Source: Promethearchaeota archaeon
Lineage (GTDB): Archaea; Asgardarchaeota; Lokiarchaeia; Sigynarchaeales; SOKP01
NCBI GenBank assembly: GCA_013375495.1
Contig: JABXKC010000022.1
Span: 1 to 62,370, forward strand
DNA length: 62,370 nucleotides
Direction: 5' to 3'
Shown: piece after piece, positions 44,364-52,676 of the stretch
How the letters are laid out: each line of letters starts with the position of its first letter
Numbering within the stretch: the stretch's first letter is position 1
The notes under the pieces: model-generated
What the model saw: the letters and a program-made list of their open reading frames with translations, nothing else
Databases searched by the model: none
Told to the model about the DNA's origin: nothing
Program-made: the position numbers and the translations under genes

Positions 44364-45584
44364 TCAATTGCTTTTGATAATCCCACAACAACTTTTAAAT
44401 TTCTTCCCACTACCACAAGGACATAACTCATTTCTCCCAAATTTGGGAAATTTAAATGAATAAGGCTCAGTTAAATCGTTTTCTTTTTTAAACTTATCAG
44501 CAATGGTTTTAAAACGAGGTAGGGTTTTCGTATAAAAGATTTTCCAACCTTGACATAAATTACTTAATTGCTTAGAATGGTTTGGTACTCCATAGCGAAA
44601 TTTTTGGCAATCACCATGACACAAACTAAGATAGGGGCATAAATTGCACACTTCATTCCAATTTGATTTTTGTTTTCCAAAGTTACGATAAGTTTGTGAA
44701 TTTATTAATTCCTCCCAGGAATTACTATTGATATTTCCTAATTGAAGATTGTCCTGGACAAAGAAATCACATGGATATACCCCTCCATCGTGTTCTATCA
44801 CAAAATATTGGACACAGTTATCCTGCATATAGCAGACATTATAACGGCCATATACTAAATACTCCATAATTGAATCAAACAATCTAATGGAAACCTTGTT
44901 AACATCTTGTTTAATCCACTCATCAAAAAGGTCTGTCAGAAATATACCCCAATCTTTTCCTGTAATTGAATATGGCTTAAGTTGACCACTTTCATCAAAT
45001 TCAACGCAGGGGATATACTGATGGAATAAAAAGCCATTATCACAATGATAACGATAGATTTCTTTAGCTTTTTTTACAGAAAGATTATTAATTAAAGTGA
45101 GTATATTAAATTCTACTCCATTTTGCTTGAGACGCTCTATACCAAGCATGACTAACGCGTGAGTTGGCTTCTGAACAATGGTTTTCCTGTAGTAATCGTG
45201 AAGATTTTTCGGCCCATCCAAACTTACTCCAACAAGAAATTTGTATTCTCCAAAAAAATTAGCCATTTCTTCTGATATCAATGTTGCGTTAGTTTGAACT
45301 CCATTACTAATTGAAGAACCCGGTGGAGCGTATTTCATTTGAAATTCTACGACTTTCTTAAAAAAATCAAGACCCATCAAAGTAGGTTCCCCACCTTGCC
45401 AACCGAATGCATATTGTCCGTTCTGATCTGTGCTCATATAACTTTTTATCATGATCTCTAATGTCTCGACAGTCATTCGAGGGCTTTTGCTCTCATTTTC
45501 TAGATGATCTATGTAAAAACAGTATTCACATCTTAGGTTACAATCCGCAGAAGCGGGTTTAATTAACAAGGAAAACGGTTTCAT
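44364..45584 (-). CDS. Radical SAM protein of the anaerobic sulfatase-maturase type, with C-terminal SEC-C motif
   Basis: 406 residues. Radical SAM cysteines are C15, C19 and C22 (A-D-C-N-L-R-C-E-Y-C-F-Y). The SPASM region has several further cysteines (near 260-350, including C-N-L-C-P-Y-L-S-L-C-H-G-D-C), as in anSME enzymes that make formylglycine on sulfatases. An extra C-terminal SEC-C zinc motif, N-E-L-C-P-C-G-S-G-K-K-F-K-S-C-C-G, is added. No sulfatase gene lies in this window, so the target may be another protein or peptide. It follows a helicase gene on the same strand. Confidence 0.9.
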   Translation of the reverse strand: MKPFSLLIKPASADCNLRCEYCFYIDHLENESKSPRMTVETLEIMIKSYMSTDQNGQYAFGWQGGEPTLMGLDFFKKVVEFQMKYAPPGSSISNGVQTNATLISEEMANFFGEYKFLVGVSLDGPKNLHDYYRKTIVQKPTHALVMLGIERLKQNGVEFNILTLINNLSVKKAKEIYRYHCDNGFLFHQYIPCVEFDESGQLKPYSITGKDWGIFLTDLFDEWIKQDVNKVSIRLFDSIMEYLVYGRYNVCYMQDNCVQYFVIEHDGGVYPCDFFVQDNLQLGNINSNSWEELINSQTYRNFGKQKSNWNEVCNLCPYLSLCHGDCQKFRYGVPNHSKQLSNLCQGWKIFYTKTLPRFKTIADKFKKENDLTEPYSFKFPKFGRNELCPCGSGKKFKSCCGIIKSN

Positions 45585-45638
45585 GATATCATTCTATTCT
45601 TCTGTAGTTGCAAAATTTTCTTTTTTTTTTTAAGACAA

Positions 45639-48600
45639 TTAATCATTTAAATGTAAAATTGCGCAGGCACTTAAATTAGTATAATATTTGGCTCTGTTTC
45701 TTTTACTCATCTCTCTTTTAAGATCTTCGAATTCAAAAGCCAAATCATCTAACTTTTTATCAACTTTTACTAGATCTTTTTCGATAAATCGAATTTCTTC
45801 TTTTAATTTATCGATTTTATCCAAGCGATCTTGCCTTTTTTGTTTATCCTCTATACTTTTAATATTTAGTAATTGCCGTTCGGTCGGTTTCTTGCCTTCT
45901 TTTTTCTCTAATTTTTGTTTTAATGATTCCAGTTTAAATGTTAGTTGTCTCTTATTAAATATAAATATTTTCTCTTTTTTCTTAGTTTCAATTTTAAAAA
46001 TCTTGGCGTTTAGAGCTTTTATTTCATTTTTCCATTGAGATGTCTTCCATTTTACAAGATTTTTGGCTTTTTGAGTTAGATCGTCAAGAAAATTTAGGTC
46101 TACTTGAGATATATTGTTATCCACATTCTCAATTACAATAAGATCTTGAAAATTTTCAATATCTAATACAAAATCTGCTAAATCTGGAATCTCATTACCA
46201 CGATTATCTACTGATATTGCAGAATATTGATTTTCTAAAATATAACCCTGATATTTTACATTAAATACGAATAAATACAAATCTTTTCTAGATGAAAAAT
46301 AGGATATTAAATGATTTGGTAAAACACTCTTTTTCAAATTTAGAACTGTAAATATCCCCTCTAAAGCTCTCGACCTACAAAAATCTATTAAATCGTTAAT
46401 TAACGGATGCCCTAAAGCAAAAAAATCGATTTCTTCTCTTTCTCGAGCAAGATCCAAATCAAATGTGCCAAGATATTCCTTTTCCAATCTATATTTAGGA
46501 TTTTTTAATAAAGGGTCATTTATCGTAATTTTGGTTTCATTTTTTAATATTTTTGGAGCATTTTTATTGCTCTCTTTAAGGTTATCTACAAATCCATATT
46601 TACCAGGGTAGAGATCAAAAAAATAATTTATAAGTAAAAATAACTCGTTATGGCTTAATTTTACTTCTTGACACGCTTCTACTGATGTAATTAGGTCGTC
46701 AATTTGGAACGACTTTTTATCGATCAGTAAATCGTCTAATTGCATTTCAATTTCTTTTGCCTTTTTTACTTCAATATCGACTTTCCTATTGAATTCATTG
46801 AACTTTTTTCGTCTCTTACCTTCTTCTTCGGTAAAGATTATGTTTTTGATATCCTTCTCAATTTTACCAATAATAGGTTCGAGTTGGCCTATTGATTCTT
46901 CAAAAAGGTGTATTCTTTTATCGAGCGCAAACATGATATCAGTTTCGATAGTTCCCTCGAGATAAAAGTTATATATGTAAATTTTTTTAGATTTCTGACC
47001 GATTCTGTCAAGTCGTCCAATTCGTTGTTCTAACTTCATAGGATTCCAGGGTAAATCATAATTAATTAAAATCCTGGCAAATTGAAAATTCCTACCTTCA
47101 CCACCTATTTCTGTAGAGATTAAAATAGCAAATTTTTCGTTAGTCCGGAATCTTTCTACTGCTTCGTCTTTTTGGACTTTATCTAATCCACCATAAAATG
47201 TTTCTATAAAATATTCTTCCTCTTGACTATTCAATAGCTCTTTTAAGTATAGAAGAGTATCAACGAATTGAGTGAAAACCAAGATCTTCTCAGTTGGGTT
47301 TTGACGATAAATCTGACCTACCAATTCCACGAGTTTCTGGCATTTAGAATCATATGGTAAAGCGTTCAATTTAGCATAAAAATCCTTTAATATCTTTTCT
47401 TGGTTTAGAAAATTTATTTCTGCTTTTTCTTCCTTTCTCGGTGATTCACTCTCACCATTGAAGGTAACCTCAGAATCTATAAATTCGTCTTCTAATTCCA
47501 ATTCGTAATATTCTGGATCTTCTTCCCTCAAGATGTTCATTTCAATAGAGAGATTTTTCTGTCGTTCAATTTGGTCTATCCGCCGTTCTAGGCTTTTCAA
47601 AAACGCATGTTTAGAACTTGTAAGCAATTTTTGTAGCGTTGTTATGATGAACCCTATTCCAATATTCTCTTTACTCGTTGATGTGTTGTAAATCTTTGCT
47701 AAATAAAGCCTAATTTCGTTATAGAGTTCTAATTCTTGCTTTGTAGGGTTAACGATTATCGTTTTAACGACTCGTTCGTTTATGAAGTCTTCCGAAAACA
47801 CATTCTTCTTACGATTCCTAATTAAAAATTGAGAAAGGGTATGATCTTTTTCAATTTTCTTTAATAAGTTTAATTTAAATTCGTCGTCTGTTAATTGATC
47901 AAGTATCTCTTTATCCGTCTTATTTTTATTTACATGGTTCAAGTTTTTAAGAAGCTTAATTGTGTTTTTTACTTCGAAATTGTTGAGTTTGTCGATCTGA
48001 TTAATGTTAGCGGTTAGCAAATTTATGAAAGGCATATTTTTCCGAAAATGTTCAAAATCTGAAAAGTTATCAAAAGCTTCTCTTTGAATCAATTCTATAA
48101 GAGAGTATAGTTCAAAAGAGTGTAGTTGTAGAGGTGTAGCCGATAACAACAGTAATGATTCAGTAGTTAAACTTAAATTTCTCGCTAAATCGTAGTTTAA
48201 TGTTTCCCGGTAGTTTCCAGTAGTAGCATTAATTAAATATCTACGCAAATGATGAGATTCGTCAAAAATCACTATGTCCCAGGAAATTTGAGAAAGCAAA
48301 TCTATATATTTCCGATTTCTCGCAAATTGGAGGGAACATATAATTAAATTATCGTAATAAAATGGATTCTGAAGCACCTCAGCACTTCTATGAGTTCCTC
48401 TCTTCTTTAATTCTTTGATTTTCTTCCCATCATATATTATAAACTCAATATTAAACTTATTTTGCATTTCAAACTGCCATTGTTTTACCAACGTAGCAGG
48501 GACGATAATTAAAATTCTCTCAGCGAGATTTCTGGCCATCATCTCTTTGATATAAATTCCGGCTTCGATAGTTTTTCCTAGTCCGACTTCGTCAGCTAAA

Positions 48601-49250
48601 ATAATTCGAGGAAAATATTCTTCTGATAATCTATGTGCAACATTTATTTGATGCGGCATAAGAGAAAGTCTAGAATTAGTAATACATTTTATTTGATAAG
48701 AGGTGTAGTATGAATAAAAGAGATTTGCCCAATATTTTATAAGAAAATTTTTAGGAGGATCTAATCTTTTTCTTGCTATTATCCTCTTAATGGGAGTCTC
48801 GTATTTTGAAATAATTTCAGATTCGTAAATTTGAGATAATTTCCCGCTTGGAAATAAAACTTCATAAGAGATGCTTCCATCCTTTATTAAAAAATTGTTA
48901 GAGTTGATGGTTCCAATTCCACCTTTAGTCAGGATTCTCTCATTAACTTCAAATGTATGATGTATGAGGTCAAGAGGGTGGATTATTTTTACTATATTAT
49001 TTTCAAACCTGACCTTATATTTAGTTATGAAAAAAGTATCTTCATCATCTAAGGATCTTGAAGCGGGAATATCTAACTTTTTTACAATTCTCCCAATACC
49101 TTGCTCGGGATTTAATCTATAAATAACTAAATTATCTATATTGAATTTATGCCCTTGGCAATAAACATTAAAACACTTTGAAAATCGGGATTCTAAAGAG
49201 TTAGTGCAAAATGGGCACTTATATTTAAAATCCTTACTATTAATAATCAT
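45639..49250 (-). CDS. Large SNF2/RapA-type helicase-like ATPase with N-terminal zinc ribbon
   Basis: 1203 residues. N-terminal zinc ribbon Y-K-C-P-F-C-T-N-S-L at 10-19 with a second pair C-F-N-V-Y-C near 30. Helicase motifs: Walker A L-A-D-E-V-G-L-G-K-T-I-E-A-G near 220-233, motif II F-D-E-S-H-H-L-R near 326-333, and C-terminal S-T-E-I-G-G-E-G-R-N-F-Q and Q-R-I-G-R-L-D-R-I-G-Q near 720-775. The last ~130 residues are charged coiled coil. The fold matches the RapA branch of SNF2 ATPases that remodel protein-DNA complexes or act in some defence systems. No methyltransferase or nuclease partner is adjacent, so a defence role is only possible. Confidence 0.88.
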   Translation of the reverse strand: MIINSKDFKYKCPFCTNSLESRFSKCFNVYCQGHKFNIDNLVIYRLNPEQGIGRIVKKLDIPASRSLDDEDTFFITKYKVRFENNIVKIIHPLDLIHHTFEVNERILTKGGIGTINSNNFLIKDGSISYEVLFPSGKLSQIYESEIISKYETPIKRIIARKRLDPPKNFLIKYWANLFYSYYTSYQIKCITNSRLSLMPHQINVAHRLSEEYFPRIILADEVGLGKTIEAGIYIKEMMARNLAERILIIVPATLVKQWQFEMQNKFNIEFIIYDGKKIKELKKRGTHRSAEVLQNPFYYDNLIICSLQFARNRKYIDLLSQISWDIVIFDESHHLRRYLINATTGNYRETLNYDLARNLSLTTESLLLLSATPLQLHSFELYSLIELIQREAFDNFSDFEHFRKNMPFINLLTANINQIDKLNNFEVKNTIKLLKNLNHVNKNKTDKEILDQLTDDEFKLNLLKKIEKDHTLSQFLIRNRKKNVFSEDFINERVVKTIIVNPTKQELELYNEIRLYLAKIYNTSTSKENIGIGFIITTLQKLLTSSKHAFLKSLERRIDQIERQKNLSIEMNILREEDPEYYELELEDEFIDSEVTFNGESESPRKEEKAEINFLNQEKILKDFYAKLNALPYDSKCQKLVELVGQIYRQNPTEKILVFTQFVDTLLYLKELLNSQEEEYFIETFYGGLDKVQKDEAVERFRTNEKFAILISTEIGGEGRNFQFARILINYDLPWNPMKLEQRIGRLDRIGQKSKKIYIYNFYLEGTIETDIMFALDKRIHLFEESIGQLEPIIGKIEKDIKNIIFTEEEGKRRKKFNEFNRKVDIEVKKAKEIEMQLDDLLIDKKSFQIDDLITSVEACQEVKLSHNELFLLINYFFDLYPGKYGFVDNLKESNKNAPKILKNETKITINDPLLKNPKYRLEKEYLGTFDLDLAREREEIDFFALGHPLINDLIDFCRSRALEGIFTVLNLKKSVLPNHLISYFSSRKDLYLFVFNVKYQGYILENQYSAISVDNRGNEIPDLADFVLDIENFQDLIVIENVDNNISQVDLNFLDDLTQKAKNLVKWKTSQWKNEIKALNAKIFKIETKKKEKIFIFNKRQLTFKLESLKQKLEKKEGKKPTERQLLNIKSIEDKQKRQDRLDKIDKLKEEIRFIEKDLVKVDKKLDDLAFEFEDLKREMSKRNRAKYYTNLSACAILHLND

Positions 49251-49332
49251 AGAATTATTATTCTCTTGATTTATTCTAAATATTACAAGTTAAAGTAATA
49301 ATTTTGGTATTATAAATTATTGAGGTATCATT

Positions 49333-50196
49333 ATGGAAAAAGAAAAAGTTGAGCCTACTTATATTGGAGAGAACGAGGGTTTAGTTTTTGTTGTTCCAAA
49401 AGAGCTTTTTACGATGAAATTATCGACCGATCAAAAATTGGACCGAGAAACCGCAAAAGAGTATAGTAAGTATTTAACAGGGACATTTAAGGGCTTTCAA
49501 AAGGCGAACAAAACGAAATATCAAAATGGTGATAATAATAAGACCGAGACGACACCAGAGTTTTGGGTAGAGTTTGAGAATTTAGCTAGAGAAAAGGGTA
49601 TTGCACTTATTGGTTATACTCCCGTGTTAAAAAACTATATTTTTAAAAATCTTCCAATAGTAGGAAAGAACGCGATAATTTTTGGTATGGAAATGGAGTG
49701 GGATAAAATCAAAACAGCACCAAGTATTCAGGTTAGTATTGAAGCGTTTAGAGTGTATTACGAATTAGGGGAGAAAACGATCGAGTTAACACAGTTTCTG
49801 CAAGAAAAAGGATACAGAACGGAAGCTCATCATCCTTTTGGAGGAAAACTCTTATTTACTGCTCACGCCGTAGCTGCGGGATTAGGAATAAAGGGGCAGA
49901 ATGGCTTAATTGTCAGTCCCGAGTTTGGTCCGAGACAAAGATGGAGCGTGATAACTACTGATGCTAATATTCCCGAAACATTAAAAGTAGATCTTAGCGA
50001 TATGGAAGATTTTTGCGAGAATTGCGGTGTTTGTGTAAAAAAATGTTTAGGTAAAGCCATTTATGAAGAACCAACTGAGATTAAGGAGGGATCTGGCATT
50101 TTCACTCATATTGATCGTTCTAAATGCATGGAGAGTTTATTGAACAATAATTATTGTTCTAATTGCTTAAAGGTTTGCCCTCTTGGGCAGAATTAA
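49333..50196 (+). CDS. Epoxyqueuosine reductase-like [4Fe-4S] protein (second copy)
   Basis: 287 residues; cysteines F-C-E-N-C-G-V-C-V-K-K-C and a second, spaced group C-M-E-S...C-S-N-C-L-K-V-C-P near the C-terminus give two cluster sites, as in the protein at 33149. The corrinoid-type N-terminal domain carries G-I-K-G-Q-N-G-L-I-V near 195-204, equivalent to G-x-x-G-x-N. Lacks the C-terminal part of full QueG. Single plus-strand gene beginning with ATG at 49333 preceded by TTGAGGTATCATT. Two copies in one window suggest a shared but unknown substrate or B12-linked reductase role. Confidence 0.83.
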   Translation: MEKEKVEPTYIGENEGLVFVVPKELFTMKLSTDQKLDRETAKEYSKYLTGTFKGFQKANKTKYQNGDNNKTETTPEFWVEFENLAREKGIALIGYTPVLKNYIFKNLPIVGKNAIIFGMEMEWDKIKTAPSIQVSIEAFRVYYELGEKTIELTQFLQEKGYRTEAHHPFGGKLLFTAHAVAAGLGIKGQNGLIVSPEFGPRQRWSVITTDANIPETLKVDLSDMEDFCENCGVCVKKCLGKAIYEEPTEIKEGSGIFTHIDRSKCMESLLNNNYCSNCLKVCPLGQN

Positions 50197-50215
50197 GTAA
50201 AATTATATAAAATTT

Positions 50216-51673
50216 CTATTTTTTCTTCAATGACTTTTCTTGAAGGTATTTATCTATTGCGTGAGCGGCTCTTTTTCCGAATCCCATCGCTGAAATGACA
50301 GTAGCACTTCCTGATACGATATCTCCACCAGCAAAAATACCATCTATATTTGTTTGACTGTTTTCGTCTGTCTCAATATAACCCCATTTATTTAATTTTA
50401 ATTCTGGGATCGATTTAGTTAATATAGGATTAGCTCTTGTTCCAATCCCTACGATAACTGTATCTGTATCAATTTTGTATTCAGAACCCTCTATTTCAAT
50501 TGGTCTTCTCCTACCAGAATCGTCAGGTTCTCCTAGTTTCATCTTAATTACTTCCATTTTACTCACTTTATCGTTTTCGTCTCCAATAAATCTCACGGGA
50601 TTTGTTAAAAATTGAAATTGGATACCCTCTTCGAGAGCGTGGTGATATTCTTCTTTTCTTGCTGGCATTTCCGATTCTGATCTACGATAAACGATAATGA
50701 CTTTTTCTGCTCCTAAGCGTAAAGCAGTTCTTGCGGAATCTAATGCTGTATTCCCCCCTCCTATGACAGTAACGATTTTACCAACTTTAACAGGAGTGTC
50801 ATAATCTGGAAATCGAAATGCTTTCATTAAATTGGATCTCGTAAGGAACTCATTAGCAGATAGAACTCCGTTCAAATTCATTCCGGGAATTTTCAATAGC
50901 ATAGGTAGTCCTGCTCCTACACCTATAAAAAACGCCTTGAAGCCCATTTCTTTCAAATCTTCTATTGTTAAAGTTTTACCAATAATTACATTATATTCAA
51001 ATTTAACATTTAGCATCTCTAAAGTCTCAAATTCACTTTTAATTATTTCTTTAGGTAATCTGAATTGAGGTATTCCATAACTCAGAACTCCGCCACCCAT
51101 GTGTAATGCTTCAAAAACAATAACATCATAACCATTCATTGCCAATTCTCCAGCACAAGCTAACCCCGCTGGTCCTGCTCCTATAACTGCTACTTTAATC
51201 CTCTTTGGAACTGCACATTCTGGACACTCTTTAAGATTATTTTTTCTTTCCCAATCTGCGATGAACCTTTCCAGTTGACCAATTGCGATTGGTTCTCCAA
51301 GTTTGTTTAGTATACACGCTTGTTCACATTGAATTTCTTGAGGACATACTCTCCCACAAATTGCAGGTAATAAGTTGTCTGTTTTTATCTTGTAGAGGGC
51401 TTTTATGTATTTTTTTTCTTTTAGTAGTTTAATGAATTGAGGTATTTTGATGTTAACAGGGCACCCAGCAACGCAAAGAGGATTTTCACACTGTAAACAA
51501 CGCTGAGTTTCTAATTCAACCATTTCTTCTGTTAATCCTAATGATACTTCTGCAAAATTTGTGATTCTTACACTTGGATCTTGTTCTATCATTTTAGGCC
51601 GTTTTTTATTCTTCTTTTTTTTTTTCCCCTTGTTATTATTTAATATGTTTATTGATGATCTCTGATTTCCCAC
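50216..51673 (-). CDS. nfnB: NADH-dependent ferredoxin:NADP oxidoreductase large subunit (NfnB/GltD family)
   Basis: 485 residues with the GltD fold: N-terminal [4Fe-4S] cysteines (C-L-Q-C-E-N-P-L-C-V-A-G-C-P-V-N), the second group C-G-R-V-C-P-Q-E-I-Q-C-E-Q-A-C, FAD dinucleotide motif G-A-G-P-A-G-L-A-C-A-G, and the NADP site G-G-G-N-T-A-L-D-S-A. In NfnAB this subunit carries FAD and NADPH chemistry. Its ATG is one base downstream of the NfnA-type gene's stop, so the pair is co-translated. GltD alone pairs with GltB, but none is present, so Nfn is the better call. Confidence 0.88.
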   Translation of the reverse strand: MGNQRSSINILNNNKGKKKKKNKKRPKMIEQDPSVRITNFAEVSLGLTEEMVELETQRCLQCENPLCVAGCPVNIKIPQFIKLLKEKKYIKALYKIKTDNLLPAICGRVCPQEIQCEQACILNKLGEPIAIGQLERFIADWERKNNLKECPECAVPKRIKVAVIGAGPAGLACAGELAMNGYDVIVFEALHMGGGVLSYGIPQFRLPKEIIKSEFETLEMLNVKFEYNVIIGKTLTIEDLKEMGFKAFFIGVGAGLPMLLKIPGMNLNGVLSANEFLTRSNLMKAFRFPDYDTPVKVGKIVTVIGGGNTALDSARTALRLGAEKVIIVYRRSESEMPARKEEYHHALEEGIQFQFLTNPVRFIGDENDKVSKMEVIKMKLGEPDDSGRRRPIEIEGSEYKIDTDTVIVGIGTRANPILTKSIPELKLNKWGYIETDENSQTNIDGIFAGGDIVSGSATVISAMGFGKRAAHAIDKYLQEKSLKKK

Positions 51674-51674
51674 T

Positions 51675-52559
51675 TTAAGTCAACTCTCTTTTATATTTCT
51701 CTAATGCCCTACACTCTTCGTCGTAGCATTCTAATGAATGTTTTTCTTGTTCAAGAAACCTATCGGCGCGCTTTAAAAGATTATCGAAATCAACTATGTG
51801 CCCATCCACATCTGGACCATCGACGCACGCAAACTGGACGCCACTATCAAGAGTAGAGAACCTACAACTTCCACACATTCCCGTTCCATCAATCATTATC
51901 GTGTTCAAAGAGACAAAGGTTTTTACTTTGGGTAAATCACCAGAGCCATTAGTTGTAAGGACTACATACTTCATCATTATCAAAGGTCCGATTGCGATAA
52001 CTAAGCTTATTTTTTTTGCCTTAATAATCTCTTTTAATGGAGCAGTTACTACCCCTTTTATCCCCTCGCTACCGTCATCTGTAGTAATAATTAACTCATC
52101 GGACACAGAGTCTATCCTATCTTTCCAAATTAATAATCCTTTAGATCTAGCTCCCAATATCGTAATAATTTTATTACCAGCCTCTTTCAGTTCTCTTGCC
52201 TGAGGGTAACACGGGGCTATCCCAACTCCTCCGCCAACAAATACTATCGGATGTTCATACTTCTCAATATGAATTCTATTCCCTAAAGGCCCTACGACAT
52301 CAAGAATTTCATCGCCAACATTTTGATTACATAGTAATTTAGTGCTTTTACCCACCACTTGAATTACAATCGTTATCGTTCCTTTTTCCCGATCGTAATC
52401 GGCAATTGTTAGCGGAATTCTTTCTCCAGCTTCATTAACTCTAATAAGAACAAAATTTCCTGCATAGGATTTTTTGGCGATTAATGGCGTTTTTAATACC
52501 ATTTCAAAAATAGTCCCACTTGTTCCGAGCTCAATTTTTTCAAGAATTTCGTAAGGCAA
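51675..52559 (-). CDS. nfnA: NfnA-type ferredoxin:NADP oxidoreductase small subunit
   Basis: 294 residues of the ferredoxin-NADP reductase family: FAD-binding barrel, NAD(P) motif F-V-G-G-G-V-G-I-A-P-C-Y-P-Q near 108-121, and C-terminal [2Fe-2S] cysteines in G-T-G-M-C-G-S-C-R then F-A-C-V-D-G-P-D-V-D-G-H, the NfnA/sulfide-dehydrogenase pattern. Start is TTG at 52559; an out-of-frame ATG lies just before. With NfnB it would bifurcate electrons between ferredoxin, NAD and NADP, giving NADPH for anabolism. Confidence 0.88.
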   Translation of the reverse strand: MPYEILEKIELGTSGTIFEMVLKTPLIAKKSYAGNFVLIRVNEAGERIPLTIADYDREKGTITIVIQVVGKSTKLLCNQNVGDEILDVVGPLGNRIHIEKYEHPIVFVGGGVGIAPCYPQARELKEAGNKIITILGARSKGLLIWKDRIDSVSDELIITTDDGSEGIKGVVTAPLKEIIKAKKISLVIAIGPLIMMKYVVLTTNGSGDLPKVKTFVSLNTIMIDGTGMCGSCRFSTLDSGVQFACVDGPDVDGHIVDFDNLLKRADRFLEQEKHSLECYDEECRALEKYKRELT

Positions 52560-52676
52560 ATTTCATCGAGACTCCTTTTAATTGAAATAATTATGACCTA
52601 TTTCTAAGTGATTTAAAGTATAAAAATTATTTAAGGTTGTTATTATAGAGGGAAAAAGAATGGGTTTTTCAATTCA

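Noticed and set aside
45688..46038. Open frames opposite the helicase and other large genes
   Set aside because: They lie inside genes with strong protein homology, are low-complexity or lack family features, and are shadow frames.
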